Translations under genes and position numbers: made by a program | Notes under the pieces: model-generated | Databases searched by the model: none | Seen by the model: the letters and a program-made list of their open reading frames with translations, nothing else | Told to the model about the DNA's origin: nothing | Source: Bacteroides sp. MSB163 | GTDB taxonomy: Bacteria > Bacteroidota > Bacteroidia > Bacteroidales > Bacteroidaceae | Reading direction: 5' to 3' | Assembly (NCBI RefSeq): GCF_036416795.1 | Contig: NZ_CP143867.1 | Span: 5,200,001 to 5,264,000 of the forward strand | DNA: 64,000 bases | Shown: piece after piece, positions 48,310 through 56,504 of the stretch | Layout: every line of letters begins with the position of its first letter | Numbering within the stretch: position 1 is the first letter of the stretch

Positions 48310-48708
48310 TCATTTTTTACTAAGCTTCAACTCTGCAATAAAGGCCGCGATAAGCCCGATACCTCCCAATGAAAGTACACAAGCTCCATAGACCAAAGAT
48401 ACTGTCTCACGATAAACACGCCAGTTATCCACATCCTTATCTAAATATCCGGGAATTGCCGAAGTGCAAATTACAAATCCTATCAACAATCCTAAGCCCA
48501 TACCCACCAGCAGACATCCTAATTTCAATGCTGAAAAAGAAAAGTTACCATAAAGTTTCGGCATACAAGCCACATCCGGTTGATACTTATCTCCCATCTT
48601 TTCAATAAGCATCAAGCGCTCCTTTTTACATACGAACAGTTCAAACAGTTTGTAAATCCCCAAAGTAATAATTGCCAAAATCGTAGGCACCATGATAAAA
48701 TCCATCAT
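48310..48708 (-). CDS. DUF6249-like membrane protein next to the ECF sigma gene
   Basis: This 132-aa protein has an N-terminal helix (about 4-22), a basic stretch (CKKERLMLIEKMGDKY), and two further hydrophobic segments (about 60-83 and 103-125). The layout and the divergent ECF sigma gene are those I associate with DUF6249 proteins in Bacteroides, whose role is unknown. The true start may be the second Met (48705). A membrane-level link to the sigma factor is possible. Confidence 0.65.
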   Translation of the reverse strand: MMDFIMVPTILAIITLGIYKLFELFVCKKERLMLIEKMGDKYQPDVACMPKLYGNFSFSALKLGCLLVGMGLGLLIGFVICTSAIPGYLDKDVDNWRVYRETVSLVYGACVLSLGGIGLIAAFIAELKLSKK

Positions 48709-48729
48709 ATTCGTTTCGTTTTAAATTAG

Positions 48730-48737
48730 TATTTTTG
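48730..48737 (+). promoter_or_regulatory. -7 box of the ECF sigma operon, with palindromes in the leader
   Basis: TATTTTTG lies about 113 nt upstream of the sigma factor ATG. The leader contains GTGTAA-gg-TTACAC (48768-48781) and a matching TGTAACC (48814-48820) against GGTTACA (48774-48780). Confidence 0.45.
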
Positions 48738-48850
48738 TTCCTTTGTACACTTTAGACGCAGTGTCTTGTGTAAGGTTACACATTTCATCAAAAAAAATAT
48801 TTCTCAGAAATAATGTAACCTCCTACAAAGAGTTACGTCTAAAAGGCAGA

Positions 48851-49399
48851 ATGGAGAATAACGAAACACATATTATCCAACGCATACTGAGAGGAGAAAC
48901 TGCTCTATACGAATACTTCCTGAATCAACACGGTCAACAGGTCTTTTCCCTGATTGCCCGTATCATCTGTAACCAGGAAGATGCCGAGGAGTTGACGCAA
49001 GACGTTTTTCTGAAAGCGTTCCAACATCTCTCCTCTTTCAAAGCCGAAAGCTCATTCTCAACATGGATTTATTCCATTGCTTATAATACGGCGATTTCGG
49101 CAACCCGTAAGAAAAAATTCGATACCTTTGCCATGGACGATACGTTGCTCGCCAACATTTCCGACCAACAAGTAGATGAAACGCTTAATGATGAAAGTGA
49201 GGAAATGATTATCAGATTAAACAGAGCCATAGAAAAACTTAACTCAGACGAACGTGCCTTGATTACCTTGTTCTACTACGAAGAAAAGTCATTGAATGAA
49301 ACTGCCCTGATTCTGGGCCTGACGGAAAGCAATGCAAAAGTAAAATTGCATCGCGTACGCAAAAAGATATATGTACTCATAAAACAAGAGGAAGTATGA
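48851..49399 (+). CDS. ECF-type RNA polymerase sigma factor
   Basis: This 182-aa sigma-70 family factor has region 2 (YEYFLNQHGQQVFSLIARII, then EDAEELTQDVFLKAF, FSTWIYSIAYNTAI) and region 4 (INRAIEKLNSDERALITLFY-type motif, then LNETALILGLTESNAKVKLH). I use the ATG at 48851 (MENNETH), the usual family start, rather than 48743. Its TGA overlaps the next ATG (ATGA), so it is coupled to the probable anti-sigma protein. The signal it answers is unknown. Confidence 0.95.
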   Translation: MENNETHIIQRILRGETALYEYFLNQHGQQVFSLIARIICNQEDAEELTQDVFLKAFQHLSSFKAESSFSTWIYSIAYNTAISATRKKKFDTFAMDDTLLANISDQQVDETLNDESEEMIIRLNRAIEKLNSDERALITLFYYEEKSLNETALILGLTESNAKVKLHRVRKKIYVLIKQEEV

Positions 49400-49770
49400 A
49401 CGAAGAACAAAAAGACAAAGGGCTGAAAAAAGCCATAAAAGAGGAAAACGGATTTCGTCTACCTTCCAATTTCGCCTACCAGACCATGAGGAAGGTGGAA
49501 GAAGCCATACGCTTACGCGAAAAGAAATCGGAACGAAGAACGCTGTTTGCTACGATAGCCGCTTCCATATTCTTAATAGGATGCTGCATTGCCGGATTAG
49601 TGATTTATTTCGGTAATACAATCAGAGAAGCCTTCATCCGCCCCGAAATACTGGAAACGGAAAAGATCCAAATTCCCTCATTCTATTTACTGATACTTAT
49701 CGCAATGCCTCTGTTCCTTATCTTTGACCGCTGGATGAGGAAACGATATTTTAATAAGCATCACCCTTAA
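49396..49770 (+). CDS. Small two-span membrane protein, probable anti-sigma partner
   Basis: This 124-aa protein has a charged cytoplasmic N-terminus (about 1-48; LPSNFAYQTMRKVEEAIRLR), two membrane helices (about 49-71 and 93-110), and a basic tail. It lacks the ZAS zinc motif, but coupling to the sigma gene (ATGA overlap) and membrane layout point to an anti-sigma role. This is inference from position. Confidence 0.7.
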   Translation: MNEEQKDKGLKKAIKEENGFRLPSNFAYQTMRKVEEAIRLREKKSERRTLFATIAASIFLIGCCIAGLVIYFGNTIREAFIRPEILETEKIQIPSFYLLILIAMPLFLIFDRWMRKRYFNKHHP

Positions 49771-49775
49771 AGAAA

Positions 49776-49819
49776 AAGCGAGGATATCCTTTGCAGGAAC
49801 ATCCTCGCTTCACTTTTTT
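49776..49819. terminator. Terminator between the sigma operon and the DUF1015 gene
   Basis: AAGCGAGGAT (49776-49785) pairs with ATCCTCGCTT (49801-49810), loop 15 nt, then CACTTTTTT on the plus strand. An A-run precedes the stem on the left, so it may act for both converging genes. Confidence 0.85.
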
Positions 49820-49829
49820 ATTTCATATT

Positions 49830-51077
49830 TTAATCCAGCTTATGAATCACCAATCCCGAACGTAGTTTCGGTTCAAACCACGTTGTCTTAGGCGGCATGA
49901 TATTGCCCGTATCTGCAATATCCATCAATTGCTTCATGCTGACAGGATAAAGTGCCAAAGCCACTTTCATTTCACCACTATCCACACGTTTCTTCAACTC
50001 ACCCAGACCACGGATACCTCCAACAAAATCAATACGTTTATCCGAACGCAGATCTTTGATACCGAGAACTTCATCCAGAATCAGGTTGGAAGAAATAGTA
50101 ACATCCAGTACACCAATCGGATCATTATCATTGTAAGTACCCGGTTTAGCGGTCAGACTGTACCACTTGCCATCCAGATAAAGAGAGAAATTATGCAAAC
50201 CGGCAGGTTTATAGATTTCAGTGCCTTTTTCTTCTACCGTAAAATTCTTGCTGACAGCAGTCAGGAATTGTTCAGGTGTCAAGCCATTCAAGTCTTTTAC
50301 AACACGGTTGTAATCAATAATAGTCAGTTGGTTGGCGGGGAAACAAACTGCCATGAAGTAGTTGTATTCTTCGTCACCGGTATGATTCGGATTCTGCTTA
50401 GCTTTTTCGGCTCCTACCAAAGCGGCGGCGGCACTACGATGGTGTCCGTCGGCAATATAAAGAGCGGGCATCTTAGCAAATTCCTTCGTAATGGCATCAA
50501 TGTCTTCCTGCTTATCAATAATCCAGAAAGTATGACCAAAGCCATCACCAGGAGCAATGAAATCATATACCGGCTTTTCGGCTGTATAATGAGCGATAAT
50601 AGCATCCAGAGTAGCATTGTCAGGATATGCAAAGAATACCGGTTCGATATTGGCATTATTCACACGAACATGCTTCATACGGTCTTCTTCCTTATCGCGA
50701 CGGGTCAGCTCATGTTTCTTGATGACGCCGTTCATATAATCAGGTACATAGGCACCTACTACTAAACCGTATTGCGTTTTCCCATTCATGGTCTGCGCAT
50801 AGACGTAGTAGTTTTCTTTATCATCCTGTACCAGCCAGCCTTTGTCCTGAAACATCTGGAAGTTTTCGGCAGCTTTCTGATAAACACATTCATCGTGTTC
50901 GTCGGTACCTACGGGAAAGTCTATTTCGGGTTTAATGATATGATACAACGATTTTTCGTTTCCTTTTGCCTCTTCACGTGCTTCTGCTGAGTTCAGCACA
51001 TCATACGGGCGGGAAGCCACCTGCTCCACCAGCTCCTGCGGTGGACGGATACCTTTAAACGGTTTAATTATTGCCAT
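49830..51077 (-). CDS. DUF1015-family protein of the serine operon
   Basis: This 415-aa protein has the DUF1015 hallmarks: IKPFKGIRPPQELVEQVASRPYD-type start (shown here only as the pattern of an N-terminal KG-RP and SRPYDV), LTRRDKEEDRMKHVR, IADGHHRSAAAAL, and YFMAVCFPANQLTIIDYNRV. The family is often placed next to serA/serC and has been proposed to act on serine (a kinase-like role in some archaea and bacteria). Here the linkage is direct: serC, serA, a 64-aa gene and then this gene, all on the minus strand with short gaps. Confidence 0.9.
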   Translation of the reverse strand: MAIIKPFKGIRPPQELVEQVASRPYDVLNSAEAREEAKGNEKSLYHIIKPEIDFPVGTDEHDECVYQKAAENFQMFQDKGWLVQDDKENYYVYAQTMNGKTQYGLVVGAYVPDYMNGVIKKHELTRRDKEEDRMKHVRVNNANIEPVFFAYPDNATLDAIIAHYTAEKPVYDFIAPGDGFGHTFWIIDKQEDIDAITKEFAKMPALYIADGHHRSAAAALVGAEKAKQNPNHTGDEEYNYFMAVCFPANQLTIIDYNRVVKDLNGLTPEQFLTAVSKNFTVEEKGTEIYKPAGLHNFSLYLDGKWYSLTAKPGTYNDNDPIGVLDVTISSNLILDEVLGIKDLRSDKRIDFVGGIRGLGELKKRVDSGEMKVALALYPVSMKQLMDIADTGNIMPPKTTWFEPKLRSGLVIHKLD

Positions 51078-51101
51078 AAGTCAAGGTGTGTTTTTAATGG
51101 A

Positions 51102-51296
51102 TTATTGAGATCTCTTTTTCATGAAATGCACTATCAAATAGATTGCGCTGCCTAATATCAACACAACAGATACGCCCTCGCAAAAGCCGAGGGCGAAATC
51201 TGAAAGTTCTTTTCTGAATATACTGCTTAGTGCAAAAACACCAGCACCTATCGTCAGATAGACAGCTGCAAATTTATAGGCAGTTTTACTATTCAT
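51102..51296 (-). CDS. Small two-span membrane protein in the serine operon
   Basis: This 64-aa protein has two hydrophobic helices (about 6-25 and 37-58) separated by a short charged loop (FRKELSDFALGFCEG) and a basic C-terminus (HFMKKRSQ). The gene lies 2 nt after the serA stop and 24 nt before DUF1015, so it is part of the operon. Family and role unknown. Confidence 0.7.
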   Translation of the reverse strand: MNSKTAYKFAAVYLTIGAGVFALSSIFRKELSDFALGFCEGVSVVLILGSAIYLIVHFMKKRSQ

Positions 51297-51298
51297 TC

Positions 51299-52222
51299 TT
51301 ATTTCTTATTAACACGGAATTTCTCGCAACCGTCTTTCAGGAAACCAACAATCTGTTGTGCGGCAGCAATACCGGCATTGATGTTAGCTTCAGCAGTCTG
51401 TGCACCCATCTTCTTCGGTGTAGAGAAATAACGGCCTACGAACTTGGCAGCAAATGTTTCGTGAGCTGCGGGCATGATATCAGTCATGTATTTCAGGTCA
51501 CCGCGTTCTTCCATCAGCTGAATCAGTTCTGCTTCGTTGATAACTTCCTTACGTGCAGTATTTACCAATACACCACCCTTCGGCATTTTATTTACCAAAG
51601 CATAGTTGATAGAATTCTTCGTTTCAGCAGTAGCCGGAATGTGCAATGAAACTACGTCACAAGCAGAATAAAGCTCATCAGCAGAGTCAACAGCTTTCAC
51701 GCCGTCTTTCTCAATCACTTCTTTCGGACAGAAAGCATCGAAAGCAAAGATTTCCATACCGAAACCCTTGGCTATGCGAGCCACGTTGCGACCTACATTA
51801 CCATAAGCGTGAATACCCAGTTTCTTACCCTTCAATTCCGTACCGGAAGTACCGTTATACATATTGCGGACAGCCATCACCATCATACCGAAAGCAAGTT
51901 CGGCTACGGCATTAGAGTTCTGTCCCGGGGTGTTCATTACGCACACACCATGAGCAGTGGCAGCTTCCAGGTCTACATTATCGTAACCTGCACCTGCACG
52001 TACTACAATCTTCAGTTCTTTTGCAGCGTCCAATACTGCGGCATCTATAATGTCGCTACGGATAATGATAGCATTGGCATCCTTCACTGCGTCCAGCAAC
52101 TGGGCTTTCTCTGTATATTTCTCCAACAAGGCAAGTTCATAACCTGCTGCTTCAATTTCTTTGCGAATACCGTCTACAGCTACTTTAGCAAACGGTTTGT
52201 CGGTTGCAATTAATACTTTCAT
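51299..52222 (-). CDS. serA: D-3-phosphoglycerate dehydrogenase (short form)
   Basis: This 307-aa enzyme oxidises 3-phosphoglycerate, the first step of serine synthesis. It is the short type without ACT or ASB domains. Motifs: VRAGAGYDNVDLEAAT, the NAD loop GIHAYGNVGRNVARIAKGFG, VNTARKEVINEAEL (catalytic Arg in the NTARKE variant of NTARG), and DIMPAAHE. Serine feedback by an ACT domain is therefore not expected. It lies 109 nt downstream of serC, with a repeat element between them. Confidence 0.94.
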   Translation of the reverse strand: MKVLIATDKPFAKVAVDGIRKEIEAAGYELALLEKYTEKAQLLDAVKDANAIIIRSDIIDAAVLDAAKELKIVVRAGAGYDNVDLEAATAHGVCVMNTPGQNSNAVAELAFGMMVMAVRNMYNGTSGTELKGKKLGIHAYGNVGRNVARIAKGFGMEIFAFDAFCPKEVIEKDGVKAVDSADELYSACDVVSLHIPATAETKNSINYALVNKMPKGGVLVNTARKEVINEAELIQLMEERGDLKYMTDIMPAAHETFAAKFVGRYFSTPKKMGAQTAEANINAGIAAAQQIVGFLKDGCEKFRVNKK

Positions 52223-52247
52223 GATTCTTATGATATTAAAAAAAGAC

Positions 52248-52320
52248 TCACCACAGAGGACACAGAATACACAGAGTTTTTATTAATTATCCTCTGTGAC
52301 CTCTGTGTACTCTGTGGTGA
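52248..52320. repeat. Inverted 9-bp-period CACAGAG element between serC and serA
   Basis: CACAGA(G/A) at 52252, 52261 and 52270, exactly 9 bp apart, is mirrored by CTCTGTG at 52292, 52301 and 52310, also 9 bp apart. The outermost 11 bp (52248-52258 with 52310-52320, TCACCACAGAG) pair perfectly. The centre is AT-rich. It has the same design as 16161-16245 with a different unit. Confidence 0.85.
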
Positions 52321-52331
52321 ATAAAATATTA

Positions 52332-53399
52332 TTAATGAAGTTTCTCAAATTCCTGCATGCAGTCAATCAAAGCCTGTACGCTTTCCTTCGGCATAGCATT
52401 GTAGCAAGATGCACGGAAACCACCCACTGAACGGTGTCCCTTGATACCTACCATACCTCTTTCTGTAGCAAACTTCATGAAGTCAGCTTCCAGTTCTTTG
52501 TATTCAGGAGCCATCACGAAGCAGATATTCATGCGTGAACGGTCTTCCTGTGCGGCTGTACCTACGAACATCTTGTTACGGTCGATTTCAGCATACAGCA
52601 TATCTGCCTTTTCTATGGCACGGCGTTCCATTTCTTTCACACCACCCTGTGCCTTGATCCAACGCAAAGTCTGCAATGCAGCATAGATGGGAACAACCGG
52701 AGGAGTGTTGAACATAGAACCGCTGTCAATATGTGTCTGATAGTTCAGCATCGTAGGAATATAGCGGGATACCTTACCCAAAGCGTCATTCTTCACGATA
52801 ACGAAGGTTACGCCTGAAGGAGCCAGATTCTTCTGTGCACCGCCATAGATACAGATATATTTAGACACGTCGATAGGACGGGAGAAAATATCGGAAGACA
52901 TATCGGCAATCATCGGAACGTTTACATCCAGGTCTTCTTTAAGTTCAGTACCATAAATAGTGTTATTGGTCGTGATGTGGAAATAATCAGCATCAGCAGG
53001 CACTGTATAATCCTTAGGAATATAAGTATAAGTAGACTCTGCGGAAGAAGCGACTTCAACTACTTCACCGAAAGCTTTGGCTTCTTTCATGGCTTTCTTA
53101 GCCCATACACCTGTATTCAGGTAAGCCGCTTTCTTTTCGAGGAAGTTGAAGGGGACCATGCAGAATTCCAAACTGGCACCACCGCCCAAGAACAGTACCG
53201 AATACCCTTCGGGGATATTGAGTAATTCTTTGAATAGTGCTACGGCTTCGTCCACAACAGGTTGGAAGTCCTTAGCACGGTGGCTGATTTCCATCAGTGA
53301 GAGGCCTGAGCCGTTGAAATCAAGAATAGCTTTTGCCGTATCCTCAATCACCTCACGAGGAAGAATAGAAGGTCCTGCATTGAAATTATGCTTTTTCAT
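52332..53399 (-). CDS. serC: Phosphoserine aminotransferase
   Basis: This 355-aa PLP enzyme converts 3-phosphohydroxypyruvate and glutamate to phosphoserine. Motifs: HNFNAGPSILPREV, LFLGGGASLEFCMVPFNFL, DMSSDIFSRPID, YGGAQKNLAPSGVT (PLP Lys) and GHRSVGGFRASCYNAMP. The ATG at 53399 (MKKHNFNAGP) is the family start; one at 53423 adds 8 residues. It is the first gene of the serine operon. A phosphatase (serB) is not in the window. Confidence 0.96.
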   Translation of the reverse strand: MKKHNFNAGPSILPREVIEDTAKAILDFNGSGLSLMEISHRAKDFQPVVDEAVALFKELLNIPEGYSVLFLGGGASLEFCMVPFNFLEKKAAYLNTGVWAKKAMKEAKAFGEVVEVASSAESTYTYIPKDYTVPADADYFHITTNNTIYGTELKEDLDVNVPMIADMSSDIFSRPIDVSKYICIYGGAQKNLAPSGVTFVIVKNDALGKVSRYIPTMLNYQTHIDSGSMFNTPPVVPIYAALQTLRWIKAQGGVKEMERRAIEKADMLYAEIDRNKMFVGTAAQEDRSRMNICFVMAPEYKELEADFMKFATERGMVGIKGHRSVGGFRASCYNAMPKESVQALIDCMQEFEKLH

Positions 53400-53673
53400 T
53401 TGAAGTTTGTTTTGGTTATACAATTTCGTTCATTAGTGTCTTTAGACCTTGCGAAATTACGGAAATATTTCTTTAAAACAAACCTTTCATAATGAAATTC
53501 TATTTTAACAGCGCATTTAGCTTACTTTTTTATGGTTTATACAGGATATATGCACCATTTTGTTATCCATACTTATCAAGAACGGACTTTTAGAAGAATC
53601 TAATAGTAATACGATTTTATTACTTTATATTCAGAAGTTTAGACGCAAAAAAAGTGAATATTTATAAGAAAAC

Positions 53674-55023
53674 TTACTTAGCTTCCTCAATTATCGTCTT
53701 TACTCCTTTAATTTTCTCACCTTGTATCAACGTGAGCAACTGTTTCATTTTACTACGGCGCACAGCTACGAAAGCATAGTGTTCTTTCACATCCACTTGT
53801 CCCACATCTTCACGCCCCAGTCCACCTTTCTTATATAAGAAGCCGACAATATCGATTTTGTTCAGCTTATCTTTCTTTCCTTTACCTATATATAAGGTAG
53901 CCCATCGGGACTTGGCCGGCTTCGGCAGTACTTCCGGAAACTCAAAGATTTCAATATCTTCGGGAATGTATTCAGGAACCCGTTCTTCATTGTGCAGGAT
54001 GAGATAGGAATTTCCGTCAGCTTCCCAACGAGCCGTACGTCCGTTGCGGTGCGTACAGGCTTCTTCATTGATAGGAAGATGGTAGTGAACTACGTTCTCA
54101 ATGCCAGGAATATCCAGTCCGCGGGCAGCAAGGTCGGTAGAAATCAGTACAGCACAACTGCCATTGCGGAATTTATAAAGTGCACGTTCGCGGTCGGGCT
54201 GTTCCATGCCGCCATGAAACATATCACAAAGAAATTTCTTTGATTGTAAATATGCTGTTACCCGTTCCACACTTTCGCGATAGTTACAGAAAACAAGGGT
54301 TGAATGATGTCCGAGTGTGCAAAGCAGATTATACAAAGTTTCCAGTTTATCTTTCCCGGGAGAAAGGACTTTATGAAGTCTCAGGCGTGGAGCAAGAGCT
54401 TCCGGATCGAGGAAGTCAAGCTTGACAAGTTGAACGTTGAGAGTTGAACGTTGAGAGTTATCAGCGTCTCTTACACCGGTGAACTGGGGAATTTCTTCAG
54501 CATCAGTAGCAGAAAGCAGCACACGTTTTTTTAGGGAAGGCAACTGCCCGATAACTTCCGCCATTTCATCATGGAAACCGAATTCAAGGCATTTATCGAA
54601 CTCGTCTATCACCAGTGTAGTGACGCTGCTCGCATTGAAATTCTCTTTCCGCAAGTGATCGTTCATTCGTCCCGGTGTGCCGATGACAACTGAAGGATTA
54701 ATGCCCTTCATTGTCCGGTGCTCCTCCATAGCGGGACGACCACCGTAACAGCTCATTGCCTTAAATGGAGTTCCCATAGATTTGAAAACTGTTTCAATCT
54801 GCAACGCCAGTTCGCGCGAAGGTACCAAAACAATAGCCTGCACTCCTTGCATTTCTGCCTTCAGCGATTGCACCAATGGAAGAAGAAAAGCCAGTGTCTT
54901 GCCCGAACCTGTAGGCGAAAGCAATACTAAATCTTTGTTTTCACGATAAGCCTCCCGCGTTGCCTCTTGCATTGGGGTGAGTTGTTCTATTTGCAGATTT
55001 CTGAGTATATCTTGAATTTCCAT
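53674..55023 (-). CDS. DbpA-like DEAD-box RNA helicase with a repeat-encoded insertion
   Basis: This 449-aa helicase has motif I SPTGSGKT, Ia PSRELALQ, Ib TPGRM, II DEFD (a DEAD variant), III SAT, and the C-terminal LAARGLDIPG and HRNGRTAR. A DbpA RNA-binding (RRM-like) domain ends it (about 378-449; IGKGKKDKLNKIDIVGFL). DbpA proteins act in large-subunit ribosome assembly. Just after motif III about a dozen residues (DNSQRSTLNVQL) are encoded by a heptamer repeat. The promoter region is copy C of the 86-nt repeat, 22 nt before the ATG. Confidence 0.92.
   Translation of the reverse strand: MEIQDILRNLQIEQLTPMQEATREAYRENKDLVLLSPTGSGKTLAFLLPLVQSLKAEMQGVQAIVLVPSRELALQIETVFKSMGTPFKAMSCYGGRPAMEEHRTMKGINPSVVIGTPGRMNDHLRKENFNASSVTTLVIDEFDKCLEFGFHDEMAEVIGQLPSLKKRVLLSATDAEEIPQFTGVRDADNSQRSTLNVQLVKLDFLDPEALAPRLRLHKVLSPGKDKLETLYNLLCTLGHHSTLVFCNYRESVERVTAYLQSKKFLCDMFHGGMEQPDRERALYKFRNGSCAVLISTDLAARGLDIPGIENVVHYHLPINEEACTHRNGRTARWEADGNSYLILHNEERVPEYIPEDIEIFEFPEVLPKPAKSRWATLYIGKGKKDKLNKIDIVGFLYKKGGLGREDVGQVDVKEHYAFVAVRRSKMKQLLTLIQGEKIKGVKTIIEEAK
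54430..54457. repeat. Heptamer repeat inside the helicase coding sequence
   Basis: TTGAACG, TTGAGAG, TTGAACG, TTGAGAG: four heptamers in tandem on the plus strand, i.e. a perfect 14-bp duplication. The minus-strand frame reads through it as residues between helicase motifs III and IV. Confidence 0.85.
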
Positions 55024-55044
55024 AATGATTTTTTCTATGACGAG

Positions 55045-55130
55045 CCAAAGATAATGTAATTTGAGTGTAGAACTTTCATGCTTACATGAAAAAGTTATGC
55101 CGGAATACAGTTTATCTTATCAAAAGATAA
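55045..55130 (-). promoter_or_regulatory. 86-nt dispersed repeat, copy C (promoter-like)
   Basis: Third copy of the repeat found at 41828-41913 and 47902-47987. On the minus strand the -7 box TATCTTTG (55046-55053) stands 22 nt before the helicase ATG. It includes the TTTCATGCTTACATGAAA hairpin and AAAAAGTTATGCCG. Confidence 0.8.
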
Positions 55131-55134
55131 CAAA

Positions 55135-55170
55135 AAAACTCCTGCGTAGCCGTAGCCATGCAGGAGTTTT
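55135..55170 (-). terminator. Rho-independent terminator of the nqr operon
   Basis: Perfect 11-bp stem AAAACTCCTGC (55135-55145) with GCAGGAGTTTT (55160-55170), 14-nt loop, followed on the minus strand by a run of T. It lies 40 nt past the nqrF stop. Confidence 0.9.
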
Positions 55171-55210
55171 CTAAAATATCGAAGTCATTTATAAACTTTG
55201 AAGTTTCAAC

Positions 55211-56485
55211 TTATCCGCCGAAGTTATCAAACATCAGGTTCTGAGCCGGAACACCGAGATCGTCGAGCATCTTCTCAACAGCTTTCGACATCGGACCAGG
55301 CCCACACATGTAGTATTCAATATCTTCAGGAGCTTCGTGGTCTTTCAGATAAGTTTCGTAAATCACCTGGTGAACGAAGCCTGGAGTATACTTCACGCCG
55401 GCTGCATCTGCTGCAGGATCCGGACGGTCCAATGCAAGATGGAACGTAAAGTTCGGGAAATCCTTCTCGATTTGCAGGAAGTCTTCCAGATAGAATACCT
55501 CGTTCAATGCACGTGCACCGTAGAAGTAAGTCATCTTGCGGTCTGTAGTGTGCAGTGTCTTCGTCAAGTGCATGATTTGTGCACGCAACGGAGCCATACC
55601 GGCACCACCACCAATCCACATCATTTCCTTCTTAGAATCAAATATCGGATGGAAGTCTCCGTAAGGACCACTCATTATTACCTTGTCACCCGGTTTCAGC
55701 GTGAAGATATAAGAAGAAGCGATACCCGCAGGCACATCCATGAAACCTTGTCCCTGATCTTTCGGCTTGAACGGCGGGGTTGCGATACGTACCGTCAACA
55801 TGATACGGTCGCCCTCTGCCGGATAGTTAGCCATAGAATATGCACGGATGGTTTCTTCGTCATTGTTACACTTCAATGTAAACAAACCGAATTTCTCCCA
55901 TGCGGGCAAGTACTCGTCACCAATCAGACTCTTATCAATATCCTTGTTATAGTCCATTGAATATTTAGGTATCTTGATCTGTGCATAAGAACCCGGGATG
56001 AAGTCCATGTGTTCACCCTTAGGCAACGCCACGATGAACTCTTTGATGAACGTAGCCACGTTCTTGTTGGAGATAACCTCGCACTCCCACTCTTTTACAC
56101 CGAGCACAGACTCGTCAATCTTGATGCCCATGTCGCTCTTCACTTTCACCTGGCAACCCAGACGCCAATGGTCTTGTACCTGTTTACGGCTGAAGTGAGG
56201 AACTTCGGACGGCAGGATTTCGCCACCACCATCCAGCACCTGGCATTTACACTGTCCGCAAGAACCCTTACCACCACAAGCGGAAGAAAGGAATATACCG
56301 TTCACGGACAACGTATTCAGCAACGTGGAACCGGACTCTACGTCCAGCACATTGTCGCCATTGATAGTCAGTTTTACATTACCCGAGGGTACCAGGAAAT
56401 TCTTGGCAACCAACAGGATAACGACAAGCAGCAGAATAACCACCAGGAATACTCCAATGCTCGCTAATATTAAATTTATATCCAT
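55211..56485 (-). CDS. nqrF: Na+-translocating NADH:quinone reductase subunit F
   Basis: This 424-aa subunit takes electrons from NADH. It has an N-terminal membrane helix (about 6-28), a 2Fe-2S ferredoxin domain with SACGGKGSCGQCKC (about 69-82), and an FAD/NADH reductase half with RAYSMANYPAEGD (FAD), GGAGMAPLRAQIMHL (NADH) and CGPGPMSKAVEKML. It is the last gene of the nqrABCDEF operon, closed by the terminator at 55135-55170. Confidence 0.96.
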   Translation of the reverse strand: MDINLILASIGVFLVVILLLVVILLVAKNFLVPSGNVKLTINGDNVLDVESGSTLLNTLSVNGIFLSSACGGKGSCGQCKCQVLDGGGEILPSEVPHFSRKQVQDHWRLGCQVKVKSDMGIKIDESVLGVKEWECEVISNKNVATFIKEFIVALPKGEHMDFIPGSYAQIKIPKYSMDYNKDIDKSLIGDEYLPAWEKFGLFTLKCNNDEETIRAYSMANYPAEGDRIMLTVRIATPPFKPKDQGQGFMDVPAGIASSYIFTLKPGDKVIMSGPYGDFHPIFDSKKEMMWIGGGAGMAPLRAQIMHLTKTLHTTDRKMTYFYGARALNEVFYLEDFLQIEKDFPNFTFHLALDRPDPAADAAGVKYTPGFVHQVIYETYLKDHEAPEDIEYYMCGPGPMSKAVEKMLDDLGVPAQNLMFDNFGG

Positions 56486-56504
56486 TGTTTTATTCCTTTC
56501 TTTA

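Noticed and set aside
53400..53673. Possible small RNA or gene between serC and the helicase gene
   Set aside because: The 274-nt AT-rich stretch has no hairpin with T-tract and no coding frame that I can support.
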